64,000 nt of DNA. It comes from Haloechinothrix alba. Lineage in GTDB: Bacteria > Actinomycetota > Actinomycetes > Mycobacteriales > Pseudonocardiaceae. Both the position numbers and the translations under genes were made by a program. Below the pieces are notes generated by a model. It was not told the origin of the DNA, did no database searches, and saw nothing but the letters and a program-made list of their open reading frames with translations. The DNA is taken from the NCBI RefSeq assembly GCF_900188115.1, contig NZ_FZNW01000004.1, forward strand, positions 124,001-188,000, read 5' to 3'. Below, one piece after another: positions 47,495-56,949 of this stretch. Position 1 is the first letter of the stretch. Each line of letters begins with the position of its first letter.

Positions 47495-48685
47495 ATGCCA
47501 GCCCGACCGGGCACCCCCACGCTGCTACGCGAGATCAACGACCGTACGGCGCTGGAGCTGCTGTTGAGCTCAGGTCCGCTCACTCGTGCCGAGTTGGGTG
47601 AGCGTACCGGGCTGTCCAAGGTGACCGCGTCGCAGCTGCTGGCAAGGCTCGAGTCTCGCGGGCTGGTGGAGGTCGTCGGAACCCGGCCGGGAGGCCGGGG
47701 CCCGAATGCCTCGGTGTACGGGGTGGTGCCGTCCTGTGCCTACGTCACCGGGCTGGAGATCGGCCCGGACAGCGTCACGGCGGGCATCGCCGACATCACC
47801 GGCCGCATCGTGTCCGAGCTGACCGTCGACCCGAACGGCTCGGAGGAACCGGCACGAGTGGTCCACGAGGTCGTGGACAAGGCCGCGCGCTCGGCCGATG
47901 TGCCGTTCTCCCGGATACGGGCCTTCGCCATCGGAACCCCGGGCATGGTGGACCCGCGCACCGGCGACGTGCGGTTCTCCTTCGACCTGCCGCGCTGGCA
48001 CGGCGGGGTGCTCGAGTCGCTGCGGCGCGACCTGCGCAGGCCGGTGATCATCGAGAACGACGTCAACCTCGCCGCGATCGCCGAGCGCGCAGGGGGAGCG
48101 GCGGCCGAGACGAACGACTTCGCGTTGCTGTGGTTGAGCGTCGGGCTCGGGCTCGGGGTCGTCATCGACGGCGAGCTCTACCGTGGGCGCTCCGGCGCCG
48201 CCGGGGAGATCGGATGGCTGCCGGTGCCCGGTGCTCCGAAGCCCGCCACGGTGGCCACGCCACGCAGCGGCACCCTTCCCACGATCGGTGGTGCGTTCCA
48301 GACGCTCGCCGGCGGCGAGACGGTACTCGAGCTCGCAGCGGAGAGCGGGTACGTGGCGCGGACGCCTGCAGAGGCCGTCGAGATGGCCGTCACGGCCGGG
48401 GATGCGGCAGCTCCCCTGCTGGACGAGCTGGCTGGTCGCCTGGCTGTCGGAGTCGCCTCGATCTGCGTGGTGCTCGACCCGGGCCTTGTGGTGCTGGCAG
48501 GCGATGTCGGCCGGGCGGGCGGTGAGCAGTTGGCGACGCGGGTACAGCGGCACGCAGCCGCGATGTGCCCCAATCCGCCGGCGATCGCGGTCAGCCGGGT
48601 GGACGACAACCCGGTGCTGCGCGGTGCGGTGTTGGCAGCGGTGGACCGGGCGCGGGCGGACGTGTTCACTCCCGACCGGGACTGA
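47495..48685 (+). CDS. ROK family transcriptional regulator
   Basis: 396 residues: an N-terminal winged helix (about 10-65; LTRAELGERTGLSKVTASQLLARL) joined to a ROK/hexokinase-like sugar-binding domain with GTPGMVDPRTG, NDVNLAAIAERAGGAA and GLGLGVVIDGELYRG. After GEIGWLPV the usual cysteine-rich zinc motif is missing; a loop with no cysteine (PKPATVATPRSGTLP) takes its place, so it is a regulator, not a kinase. ATG at 47495 follows GGAAGGGG; the 39 upstream residues are not conserved. It probably represses itself, the ABC operon and the chitinase until a chitin-derived sugar binds. Confidence 0.88.
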   Translation: MPARPGTPTLLREINDRTALELLLSSGPLTRAELGERTGLSKVTASQLLARLESRGLVEVVGTRPGGRGPNASVYGVVPSCAYVTGLEIGPDSVTAGIADITGRIVSELTVDPNGSEEPARVVHEVVDKAARSADVPFSRIRAFAIGTPGMVDPRTGDVRFSFDLPRWHGGVLESLRRDLRRPVIIENDVNLAAIAERAGGAAAETNDFALLWLSVGLGLGVVIDGELYRGRSGAAGEIGWLPVPGAPKPATVATPRSGTLPTIGGAFQTLAGGETVLELAAESGYVARTPAEAVEMAVTAGDAAAPLLDELAGRLAVGVASICVVLDPGLVVLAGDVGRAGGEQLATRVQRHAAAMCPNPPAIAVSRVDDNPVLRGAVLAAVDRARADVFTPDRD

Positions 48686-49011
48686 CCGGGACCGACCGGG
48701 ACCGACATCGCCTGCCGCGCTGCTCGCCGCGCCGGACGTCGACGGCGCGGGGCCGCACCGGAACGTGCCGCGATCCACTCCCGGTAGCGCGTACCCGCCC
48801 GTGCCGGTACCGCTCGCCGCTACGCTACCCACGCGGGGCGGCGACCCCTGCGATACCGCTCGCGATGTCGCGCACGTCGCACCACGGGCTGTCGGGTAGG
48901 CGCGAACCCGAAGCGGGTGGATAGGGTGGTTCGCCGCCACGATGGAGGCGTGGGTGGTACCCGACCTGCGAGAAAGGCCCTCGGCGCACGGAAGAAGGAA
49001 CGTTCGGTCAC
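48686..49011. other. Intergenic region before purK
   Basis: 326 bp with no convincing gene. It opens with three copies of a 10-bp unit GACCGGGACY (48674-48703, overlapping the ROK stop) and holds the likely purK promoter area; GAAGGAACG shortly before 49012 is the ribosome site. A short frame from 48942 runs into purK in another frame and is not supported. Confidence 0.5.
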
Positions 49012-50199
49012 ATGGATATGCAAACCGGTCTCCCCGTAGTCGGCATGGTCGGTGGCGGCCAGCTCGCCCGGATGACCCACCAGGCATCGATCGCGCTCGG
49101 CCAGTCGTTGAGCGTGCTCGCCGCCGGGGAACGGGAGTCGGCCGGGCTGGTGGCAGGCAAGGTCGTCGCGGGTAGTCACACCGACCTGTCCGCGCTGCGC
49201 TCGTTCGCCGGGTCCGTCGACGTGCTGACCTTCGATCACGAGCTCGTGCCCAACGAGTTCGTGCGGACGCTGTGCGAGGAGGGCGTCGTGGTGCGTCCGG
49301 GACCGGACGCGCTGCTGCATGCCCAGGACAAGCTGACGATGCGCACCAAACTCGCCGAGCTCGGATGCCCGACACCGGCGTTCGCCACGGTCACCCGGGT
49401 CGCCGATGCTGTCGAGTTCGCGGCGGCGCACGGATGGCCGGTCGTGCTCAAGGCCGTGCGTGGCGGTTACGACGGCAAGGGCGTGTGGATGCTCGCCTCC
49501 GAGGAGCAGGCGCACTCTCTGGTCACCGAGCTGCTGGAAGCCGGGATGACGCTGCTCGTCGAGCGGAAGGTCCCGATGCGCAGGGAGCTGTCCGCGCTCA
49601 TCGCCCGGTCACCGTTCGGTCAGGGCGCCGCGTGGCCTGTGGTGGAGACGGTACAGCGGGACGGCATCAACACGGAGGTGCTCGCGCCGGCTCCGGGGCT
49701 GGCCGAGGACCTCGCGCACCAGGCCAAGTCGCTGGCCCTGCGCATCGCGGACGAGCTCGGGGTGGTCGGCGTGCTCGCGGTGGAGCTGTTCGAGACCGAG
49801 GACGGCGTGCTGGTCAACGAGCTGGCCATGCGGCCGCACAACTCCGGGCACTGGACGATGAACGGCGCGGTGACCTCGCAGTTCGAGCAGCACCTGCGCG
49901 CGGTGCTGGACTACCCGCTCGGCACGACCGAAGCCCTGGCGCCGGCATGTGTGATGGCGAACGTGCTCGGTGCGGCCGAGCCACCCGCGATGGGGATCGA
50001 CGAGCGGTTGCACCACCTGTTCGCGCGGTTCCCGGACGTGCACGTGCACCTGTACGGCAAGCAGGAGCGGCCGGGCCGCAAGCTCGGGCACGTGAACGTG
50101 CTGGGGCGGAGCTTCGCCGAGCTGACCGAACGCGCGAGGCTGGCCGCGCACTGGCTCGCCAACGGGTACTGGCAGGACGGCTACCGGGTGCACGGCTGA
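49012..50199 (+). CDS. purK: N5-carboxyaminoimidazole ribonucleotide synthetase
   Basis: 395 residues of the ATP-grasp superfamily: VVGMVGGGQLARM at the N-terminus, LKAVRGGYDGKGVW (glycine-rich ATP loop), VETVQRDGI, and VNELAMRPHNSGHWTMNGAVTSQFEQHLRAV in the metal/ATP site. It carboxylates AIR with bicarbonate and ATP in purine synthesis; PurE, 152 bp downstream, then moves the carboxyl group. ATG at 49012 is followed by a second Met. Confidence 0.95.
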   Translation: MDMQTGLPVVGMVGGGQLARMTHQASIALGQSLSVLAAGERESAGLVAGKVVAGSHTDLSALRSFAGSVDVLTFDHELVPNEFVRTLCEEGVVVRPGPDALLHAQDKLTMRTKLAELGCPTPAFATVTRVADAVEFAAAHGWPVVLKAVRGGYDGKGVWMLASEEQAHSLVTELLEAGMTLLVERKVPMRRELSALIARSPFGQGAAWPVVETVQRDGINTEVLAPAPGLAEDLAHQAKSLALRIADELGVVGVLAVELFETEDGVLVNELAMRPHNSGHWTMNGAVTSQFEQHLRAVLDYPLGTTEALAPACVMANVLGAAEPPAMGIDERLHHLFARFPDVHVHLYGKQERPGRKLGHVNVLGRSFAELTERARLAAHWLANGYWQDGYRVHG

Positions 50200-50351
50200 C
50201 ACGGCTCCGGTCGCCGGCGGGCGAGCCCGGGGCCGCGTCGTGCCGGACGTGTGCGGCGGCCGCCCGCCCGCGTGCGTGGCCGCACGACTGGCCGGGCGCG
50301 CGGGGCGGCCTGACAATGATCCGACGTATGCAGAAGACAGCGTGACGGAAG

Positions 50352-50879
50352 GTGAGCGTGCAGATGGCGGTGGGCAGTAGTGCACCCCAGGTCGGCCTGA
50401 TCATGGGTAGTGACTCGGACTGGTCGGTGCTGGAGGCGGCGGCCGACGCGCTCGGGGAGTTCGACGTGCCTTTCGAGGTAGGGGTGTACTCGGCTCACCG
50501 CACCCCGCAGCGCATGCTGGATTACGCCCGGAGCGCGGCAGGTCGTGGCCTGCGGGCGATCATCGCCGGAGCCGGAGGTGCCGCGCACCTGCCCGGCATG
50601 GTCGCCTCGGCGACGACGCTGCCCGTGATCGGCGTACCGGTGCCGTTGCGGTACCTCGATGGGCTGGACTCGTTGCTGTCGATCGTGCAGATGCCCGCAG
50701 GTGTGCCGGTCGCGACGGTCTCGGTGGGTGGCGCGCGCAATGCCGGCCTGCTTGCCGTGCGCATGCTGGCCGCGAACGACCCGGAGCTGCGTGACCGCAT
50801 GGCGGGCTTCCAGGCCGATCTGGAGCGCACGGTGCTCGACAAGGACGCTGCCCTGCAGGAACGGGTGCGGCGCGAGTGA
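50352..50879 (+). CDS. purE: N5-CAIR mutase
   Basis: 175 residues of class I Pur[16 protein letters not shown] (19-33) with the catalytic Ser/Asp, [14 protein letters not shown] with the catalytic His, [15 protein letters not shown] and [25 protein letters not shown]. It isomerises N5-CAIR to CAIR. Starts with GTG; Met5 is an alternative. It is in the same direction as purK, probably one unit. Confidence 0.95.
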   Translation: MSVQMAVGSSAPQVGLIMGSDSDWSVLEAAADALGEFDVPFEVGVYSAHRTPQRMLDYARSAAGRGLRAIIAGAGGAAHLPGMVASATTLPVIGVPVPLRYLDGLDSLLSIVQMPAGVPVATVSVGGARNAGLLAVRMLAANDPELRDRMAGFQADLERTVLDKDAALQERVRRE

Positions 50880-51072
50880 GTAGGGCTCCGGCCGGACTGT
50901 GACGAAACGCAACCCCCGCAGGTAGTGAACGAGCGATAACATACCTGGGAGGATGCGTGCGGGTCGATCCGTGAGGGATCGCGGGCCCTCGATGCCCGCG
51001 TCGGCGAGGACGAGCGGAACGGTTCACGACGGTGACGTCGGCGAGGACGAGAATGGCGATGAGGTGGCGCAG

Positions 51073-52230
51073 GTGAGTGACGACGTGAACGTGTACCAGC
51101 TTGCCGAGGAGCACGAGCAGCTACGGGAAGCTGTTCGGGACCTGGCCGAGAACGAGATCGCTCCGTATGCCGCCGATGTCGATGAGCAGGAACGGTACCC
51201 GACCGAGGCCCTGGAGGCGTTGACCAAGACCGGGTTCAACGCGGTGCACATCCCGGAAGCCTACGGGGGGCAGGGCGCCGACGCGGTGGCGGGCGACATC
51301 GTGGTCGAGGAGATCGCGCGGGTGTGCGCGTCCTCGTCGCTGATCCCGGCGGTGAACAAGCTGGGCACGATGAACGTGATCCTGGGGGCCTCCGAGGATC
51401 TGAAGCAGCGGGTGCTGGGTGACGTGGCATCCGGTGCGATGGCGTCGTACGCGCTGTCCGAGCGCGAGGCAGGGTCCGACCCGTCCGCGATGCGCACAAG
51501 GGCCGTGCTCGACGGCGATCACTGGGTGCTGAACGGCACGAAGTGCTGGATCACGAACGCCGGGGAGTCGACCTGGTACACGGTCATGGCCGTCAGCGAT
51601 CCGCAGGCGTCGAGTCCGGTCAACGGGATCTCGGCTTTCGCGGTGCGCTACGACGACGCGGGCTTCTCGATCGGCCCCAAGGAGCGCAAGCTCGGGATCA
51701 AGGGCTCGCCGACACGGGAGATCTACTTCGAGGACTGCGCGATCCCTGCCGACCGGATCATCGGTGAGCCGGGCCACGGGTTGCGGCTGGCCTTCACGAC
51801 GCTCGATCACACGCGGCACACCATCGGGGCGCAGGCACTGGGGATCGCCCAGGGCGCCCTGGACTCCGCGGTGTCCTATGTGAAGGAGCGGCAACAGTTC
51901 GGTAAGGCGATCGCCGACTTCCAGGGCGTGCAGTTCATGCTCGCCGATATGGCGATGAAGGTCGAAGCGGCCAGGCACATGGTCTACAGCGCGGCAGCCA
52001 AGGTGGAGCGTGGCGAACCCGAGGCGTCGTTCGCCTCCAGCGCGGCCAAGACGTTCGCCTCGGACACGGCCATGGAGGTCACTGTGGACACGGTCCAGCT
52101 GTTCGGCGGGGCGGGCTACACGCGGGACTTCCCCGCAGAGCGGATGATGCGTGACGCCAAGATCACCCAGATCTACGAGGGAACCAACCAGATCCAGCGC
52201 ATGGTGATGGCCAAGCAGCTGCTCAAGTAG
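51073..52230 (+). CDS. fadE25: Acyl-CoA dehydrogenase, FadE25-like
   Basis: 385 residues of the FAD-dependent acyl-CoA dehydrogenase family. YALSEREAGSDPSAM and WITNAGES line the flavin; TRDFPAERMMRDAKITQIYEGTNQIQR holds the catalytic Glu in IYEGT. GTG at 51073 has GAGG eight bases upstream; the earlier frame start at 50953 would add 40 poorly conserved residues. It oxidises short or branched acyl-CoAs, possibly in amino-acid or fatty-acid breakdown that yields propionyl-CoA for the mutase. It follows purE as in mycobacteria. Confidence 0.93.
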   Translation: MSDDVNVYQLAEEHEQLREAVRDLAENEIAPYAADVDEQERYPTEALEALTKTGFNAVHIPEAYGGQGADAVAGDIVVEEIARVCASSSLIPAVNKLGTMNVILGASEDLKQRVLGDVASGAMASYALSEREAGSDPSAMRTRAVLDGDHWVLNGTKCWITNAGESTWYTVMAVSDPQASSPVNGISAFAVRYDDAGFSIGPKERKLGIKGSPTREIYFEDCAIPADRIIGEPGHGLRLAFTTLDHTRHTIGAQALGIAQGALDSAVSYVKERQQFGKAIADFQGVQFMLADMAMKVEAARHMVYSAAAKVERGEPEASFASSAAKTFASDTAMEVTVDTVQLFGGAGYTRDFPAERMMRDAKITQIYEGTNQIQRMVMAKQLLK

Positions 52231-52405
52231 GCGTCGCAGGGTCCTGCGTCCGCGCATCCGCGCACTCTTGCGGTGGGGTGACGTCCCGCTGGAACTGTGG
52301 AACACTTTCGGCGGACAGAGCACGATGGTGGACCACACCGCCCTGATGCGGTGCGGTACGGTGCGTGCATCTTCGTCCACGCCAATCCTGTGAAGGAGGC
52401 GCACG

Positions 52406-52873
52406 ATGTACGGACGCATCCAGGATCTCGCTGCGCTGATCGGCCGAGTGGGGATCGCTGTCGTGTTCCTCGCCTACGGCATCGACAAGTGGGAAGCCGG
52501 TGTCAGCGCCACCGCCGAGATGATGGAAGGTAGCGGCGTCCCCCTGCCGACCGCTGCCGCCGTGTTCGTGATGATCGTCGAAGTCGTCGGTTCGATCGCG
52601 TTCATCATCGGCCTGTTCCTGCCGCTGGTGGGGATCGGCTATGCGGTGATCGGGCTCGGCGCCATCTACTACGTACAGCTCGACGCGGGCCTGGTGGACG
52701 GCTACGCGCTCGAGCTGGTGCTGGCACTCGCGGCGGTGGCCATCGGGTTCAACGGTGGCAGGTTCTCCATCGATCACCTGGTGTTCGGGCGTATCCGTGC
52801 GAACCGCAAGGCGCGCAAGCAGGCAGGCGCACACGCCGCGGCCACGAGCGAGACGGAGTCGGCGCCGGAGTGA
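52406..52873 (+). CDS. DoxX family membrane protein
   Basis: 155 residues with four membrane helices (about 10-28, 45-68, 72-92, 98-115) of the DoxX type and a basic cytoplasmic tail (FGRIRANRKARKQAG). ATG follows AAGGAGGCGC. In mycobacteria DoxX takes part in a membrane oxidoreductase complex with SseA and SodA for redox homeostasis; no such partner is adjacent, so only the family is certain. Confidence 0.85.
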   Translation: MYGRIQDLAALIGRVGIAVVFLAYGIDKWEAGVSATAEMMEGSGVPLPTAAAVFVMIVEVVGSIAFIIGLFLPLVGIGYAVIGLGAIYYVQLDAGLVDGYALELVLALAAVAIGFNGGRFSIDHLVFGRIRANRKARKQAGAHAAATSETESAPE

Positions 52874-52877
52874 CGTC

Positions 52878-53600
52878 TCAGCCGGGTGCCGGGATGTCGA
52901 CCGTGACGTGTTCGGTCTTCCGGCGCCCGGCCACCGTATCGGCGGTGCCACCGGTGATCTGCACCAGCGACGCGCCCGCGGCGAGGGGTGCCAGTACGGC
53001 GCTGAGCACACCGTCCGGAAGCGACCAGTCGCGTGTGGATAACACGCGGTCCCCCTTGCCGATTCCGTAGGAGGCGGCGAGCTCGCCGGCGCGAGCGAGA
53101 ACCTGCCCGGTCGTCATCGACTGCAGGGCCGGCGAGTCCTCACTTACGGGGATCACCGGTGTGTAGTCGTCCCCGGCGAGCTTGGCCTCGGTCAGGTAGT
53201 CGAACCCGCCCGGCGCGGGCGGTTCGGCCAGGCCCATGCCCATCGGGTCGAGGCCGACTACGGCCGTGGCCTCGGCAGCCGCCACGTCGTCCGCGCCGCG
53301 TGGTTCGGCGAAGGCCACGCGCGCGCCCCGCGGGTCATCGACCACATGACCGCCGCACCACCACGCGCCGAGGAGGACGCCTGCGGTCTGCCAGTGCGCG
53401 GGCAACCGCACGCACACCGGGTCGCCCGGTTCGATGTCGAACTCCTCGGTCAACCAGTTGGCGGTCTTGGCCGCCCAGTTCGCCACCGTGGCCACGGACA
53501 GCTCGATCCTGCTGCCCAGGTCCTCGTCGTAGTGCGTGACCAGGGGGCGGGCCGCCGAGGACGACAGCAGCGGGGACAGAACGCGCTCGGTGATGCTCAC
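52878..53600 (-). CDS. TIGR03089 family protein
   Basis: 240 residues resembling a shortened AMP-binding (acyl-adenylating) fold: ELSVATVANWAAKTANWL, VCVRLPAHWQTAGVLLGAWW, and SPALQSMTTGQVLARA replaces the ATP-binding loop. This actinobacterial family, placed by NCBI under TIGR03089, usually lies near LCP and purine genes. The adenylate motif is degraded, so activity is doubtful. It is convergent with doxX, four bases between stops. Confidence 0.82.
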   Translation of the reverse strand: MSITERVLSPLLSSSAARPLVTHYDEDLGSRIELSVATVANWAAKTANWLTEEFDIEPGDPVCVRLPAHWQTAGVLLGAWWCGGHVVDDPRGARVAFAEPRGADDVAAAEATAVVGLDPMGMGLAEPPAPGGFDYLTEAKLAGDDYTPVIPVSEDSPALQSMTTGQVLARAGELAASYGIGKGDRVLSTRDWSLPDGVLSAVLAPLAAGASLVQITGGTADTVAGRRKTEHVTVDIPAPG

Positions 53601-53673
53601 GCCCGCATTGTGTCAGGCGCCGTGCCGCCGGGCGGTCCCGCGTCCGCGGTCACATCGGGGCACGTCGGGGGTA

Positions 53674-56600
53674 CTACAGCAGCCGGAGCTGCGTCTCGCG
53701 TCGCTTCCTGCGCGGCACAGGGTCGCCGATCCGCTCGCTGGTGTTCGCGTCGAGTCCGGCGAGAAACGGTGACCTCTCGCCGTTGCCCGCGGCGTGGCTG
53801 AGGTAGAGGTGCCGCTGTGCCCGGGTCATGCCGACGAACAGCAGGCGCCGCTCCTCGCGCCTGGACTCCTCGTCGTCGCCGTCACCCGGCCAGCGCAGGG
53901 GCAGCAGGCCGTCCGCGCAGCCGACGACGAACACGGCGGGAAACTCCAACCCCTTGGCGGCGTGCAGGGTCAGCAACGAGATCCGGTCGGCGCGCGGGTC
54001 CCAGGTGTCCACCTCGACCCCGAGGGACAGCTCGGTGAACAGCTGCTCCGGATCACCGTCACACCGGTCGGCGAGCGGTAGCAGCAGGTCGACGGCGGTG
54101 TGCAGCTCGGCCGTCGTAGCCTGGTCGGCCCCGGGCAGCCTGTCGACCGCGGCCCGTGCCGCGCGCCGCAGACGGTCGGCGAGGCCGCTCCCGCCATCGC
54201 GCGGGTCGCCGCAGGCTGGTACGTACCGGAGCTCGGCGAGCAGCTCCGCCACACCGGGACGGTCGGCGAGCCGGTCGTGCGAGCGTTTCTGGAACGGCAA
54301 GCCAGCGCGCGTCAGCGCCTCTGCGATCGCGGCCGCCTGCCGGTCGGTGCGGTAGAGGACGGCGAAGTCCGACAGACCGAGTGCCTGGTCGCCCTCGTCG
54401 GCGACGTGCCCGCTGTCCCGGGAATGGAACGACGTACCGCCGAGCAGCCGCTCGATGCCGCCTGCCACGAACGCCGCTTCGTCCGCGGGGTCGGCGGCCT
54501 GGTGCAGGCCGATGCGCGCGTCGTCGCGGCTGTGTGCCGCGCGCAACGCCCGGTCCGGCACCAGGCTGTCCGGCGCGATGACCTGCTGCGCACCGTCGAG
54601 GATGGCGGTGCTCGATCGGTAGTTGCGTGTCAGGTGCACGGTCCGCGCTCCGGGGAAGTCCCTCTGGAAGCGCAGGAAGAAACCGACATCGGCACCACGG
54701 AACCGGTAGATGGACTGGTCGGGGTCACCGATCGCGGTGAGGTTGCCCGCGGGCTCGCCGGAGGGCTCCGCCGCGAGCTGCCACAGCAGCCGGTACTGCT
54801 GGCCGTCCACGTCCTGGTACTCGTCGACCGAGATCCAGCGGTACCGGTCCCGGTAGAGCCGGGCAAGCTGCTGGTCGGACTCCAGCAGTGTGACCGGCAG
54901 CTCGATCAGCTCGTCGAAGTCGACCAGGTCCCGCTCGCGCAGCTTCGCGCGGTAGCGCTGCGCACCGTCCGGCAGCGGCCGCTGCGGATCGCCGCCCGCG
55001 CGGCGCGTACGGGACAGCTGCTTCAGCAGGTCGCGTCCCCGCCTGTCATCGCCGCCGACCTCGGTCGCCACGGCGAGCTGCGTCGCGTGGTCGGCGATGC
55101 CGAACCGGGCGCCGAGCCCCACACGTGCGTGTTGCTCGCGCAGGATACGCGCGCCGAGAGAGTGGAACGTATCCACCGTCACCTCGCCCGTGTGCCGGGG
55201 CGCGAGCCCGAGCAGCCGCTGGGTCATCTCCGTAGCGGCACGGCGGGTGAAGGTCACGGCAAGGCAGTCACCCGGCGGCACGCCGCACTCGGTGACCAGG
55301 TGTGCGATGCGGTGCGTCACGGTGCGCGTCTTACCGGTGCCCGGCCCGGCCACGATCAGCAGAGGCGCGTCGAGGATCCCGGCGGCCGCGCGCTGCTCGG
55401 GGTCGAGCCCGTCCAGCACCGAGCCCGTCGAGGACGGCTCGCTCGGCCGTGGTGCCGTCACCCGCTGCGCACGCGGCTCCGGAGCGGCCGTCGACGGCCG
55501 CTCCGGCTGACCGGTCCCGTCCTGCCCGGTGAGCACCCCGGTGGTCGGCTCTGCAGCGTGCGTCCCGCCCGCGCCGGGAACGTCCTCGAACAACGCCTGC
55601 GCCGTCGCGGCGGCCCGACTGCGCACCTCACCCGGTTCGAAGACGGTGATGGTGCCGTACTCACCGTCGTAACCGGGTTGCCTGTGCACCTCGCCGCGCC
55701 GGAGCCTGGCGACGGCCTCGGCAAGCAGCTCCGAGCGTGACTCCAGGTCGCCGACGGGAACGTCCTGCAGGATCGCCAGCTCCGGTCCGAACGCGGCGGT
55801 CAACCTGTCGACCTCGGTGAGTACCTTCTTGCTCTTGGGGCCCGTGCCGACGATCTCGCTGAGCACCTCGGGCAGTGGCACGAGGCAGCGAAAGCCCGCG
55901 GCGCCGTCCGGCCGGTACCCCTCGGCCCGGTCGGCGAGCTCCGTGACGCGGTTGAGTACCCCGACGGTCAGCGCCTTCCCGCACTCCGGGCAGCAGCCGC
56001 CGTGCTCACGGGTTCGCTCCGGCGTCATACGCACGCCGCACTTGCGGTGGCCGTCGACGTGGTACTTGCCTTCCTCGGGGAAGAACTCGATCGTGCCCGC
56101 GAGGCCGTCTCCGGTGTCGAGCGCCCTGCGCACGGCGAAGTAGTCCAGCTCGGTGTCGAACACCGTGGCCTCGCGGCCGAGCATCGGAGGCGAGTGCGCG
56201 TCCGAGTTGCTCACCAGCCGGTAGCGATCGAGCCCGGAGATCCGCCAGTTCATCTCCGGGTCGCTGGACAGCCCGGTCTCCAACGCGCCGATGTGCGGGG
56301 CGAGATCGGCATAGCAGTCCTCCACGGCGTTGAAGCCGGACTTCGATCCCAGCACGGAGAACCACGGCGTCCAGATGTGTGCGGGCACCACGTAGGCACC
56401 GTCGCCGGACTCCAGGGTGATCTCGAGCAGGTCCCGGGAGTCCAGACCGAGAATGGGCCTGCCGTCCGAACCGAGGTTGCCGATCTTGCCGAGCCGCCGG
56501 TTGAACTCGGCGGCCGCGTCGAAGTCGGGTACGTAGACGAGGTGATGGATCTTGCGCGTGAGCCCGTCACGCTTGTAGATCGTGGCGATCTCGACGGAGA

Positions 56601-56871
56601 GCATGAACCGCACGTCGTGCGCGCCGACGGCGGGCGGCAGGGTCCGGGTGATCTCCCGGTCGCGGTCCGGGCGTAGCCGGAACAACCCGGGCTCGGCCGG
56701 TTCGAGACTCTCGGCGAGGTGCTCGAACCACGCCGGGTGGGTGAAGTCGCCCGTCCCGACAAGGGTGATGCCCTTACGCCTTGCCCACCAGCTCAGGTGG
56801 TCGAGGTCGCAGTCCTTGCTGCACGCTCGCGAGTACTTGGAGTGGATGTGCAGATCGGCATGGAAACGCAC
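53674..56871 (-). CDS. EndoQ-like PHP nuclease fused to UvrD-family helicase
   Basis: About 1065 residues. Residues 1-395 form a PHP phosphoesterase of the EndoQ/TIGR00375 type: ADLHIHSKYSRACSKDCD (metal histidines 8 and 10), LVGTGDFTHP, VYVPDF, SNSDAH and a four-cysteine zinc site (CGVRM, then CCPEC at about 293-297). After a Pro-rich linker, a complete SF1 helicase: GPGTGKT Walker A (about 509-515), VTFTRRAATEM, DEYQDVD, GDPDQSIYRFRGAD, LTRNYRS, LTLHAAKGLEF and VGMTRAQ. EndoQ nicks DNA 5' to deaminated bases, and the helicase could unwind from the nick. GTG at 56871 opens the conserved N-terminus; an earlier GTG at 56922 adds 17 residues. Confidence 0.9.
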   Translation of the reverse strand: MRFHADLHIHSKYSRACSKDCDLDHLSWWARRKGITLVGTGDFTHPAWFEHLAESLEPAEPGLFRLRPDRDREITRTLPPAVGAHDVRFMLSVEIATIYKRDGLTRKIHHLVYVPDFDAAAEFNRRLGKIGNLGSDGRPILGLDSRDLLEITLESGDGAYVVPAHIWTPWFSVLGSKSGFNAVEDCYADLAPHIGALETGLSSDPEMNWRISGLDRYRLVSNSDAHSPPMLGREATVFDTELDYFAVRRALDTGDGLAGTIEFFPEEGKYHVDGHRKCGVRMTPERTREHGGCCPECGKALTVGVLNRVTELADRAEGYRPDGAAGFRCLVPLPEVLSEIVGTGPKSKKVLTEVDRLTAAFGPELAILQDVPVGDLESRSELLAEAVARLRRGEVHRQPGYDGEYGTITVFEPGEVRSRAAATAQALFEDVPGAGGTHAAEPTTGVLTGQDGTGQPERPSTAAPEPRAQRVTAPRPSEPSSTGSVLDGLDPEQRAAAGILDAPLLIVAGPGTGKTRTVTHRIAHLVTECGVPPGDCLAVTFTRRAATEMTQRLLGLAPRHTGEVTVDTFHSLGARILREQHARVGLGARFGIADHATQLAVATEVGGDDRRGRDLLKQLSRTRRAGGDPQRPLPDGAQRYRAKLRERDLVDFDELIELPVTLLESDQQLARLYRDRYRWISVDEYQDVDGQQYRLLWQLAAEPSGEPAGNLTAIGDPDQSIYRFRGADVGFFLRFQRDFPGARTVHLTRNYRSSTAILDGAQQVIAPDSLVPDRALRAAHSRDDARIGLHQAADPADEAAFVAGGIERLLGGTSFHSRDSGHVADEGDQALGLSDFAVLYRTDRQAAAIAEALTRAGLPFQKRSHDRLADRPGVAELLAELRYVPACGDPRDGGSGLADRLRRAARAAVDRLPGADQATTAELHTAVDLLLPLADRCDGDPEQLFTELSLGVEVDTWDPRADRISLLTLHAAKGLEFPAVFVVGCADGLLPLRWPGDGDDEESRREERRLLFVGMTRAQRHLYLSHAAGNGERSPFLAGLDANTSERIGDPVPRRKRRETQLRLL

Positions 56872-56949
56872 CCGGGTGATCCTGCCATACGCCGGTCGGC
56901 GCGCGGTGGCTGCTGGTGCCACCGCGGCAGGCGCGGGTGTGAGGGGCAG

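Noticed and set aside
48942-49175. 77-codon frame before and into purK
   Set aside because: Two thirds overlap purK in another frame; Arg-rich and no family resemblance.
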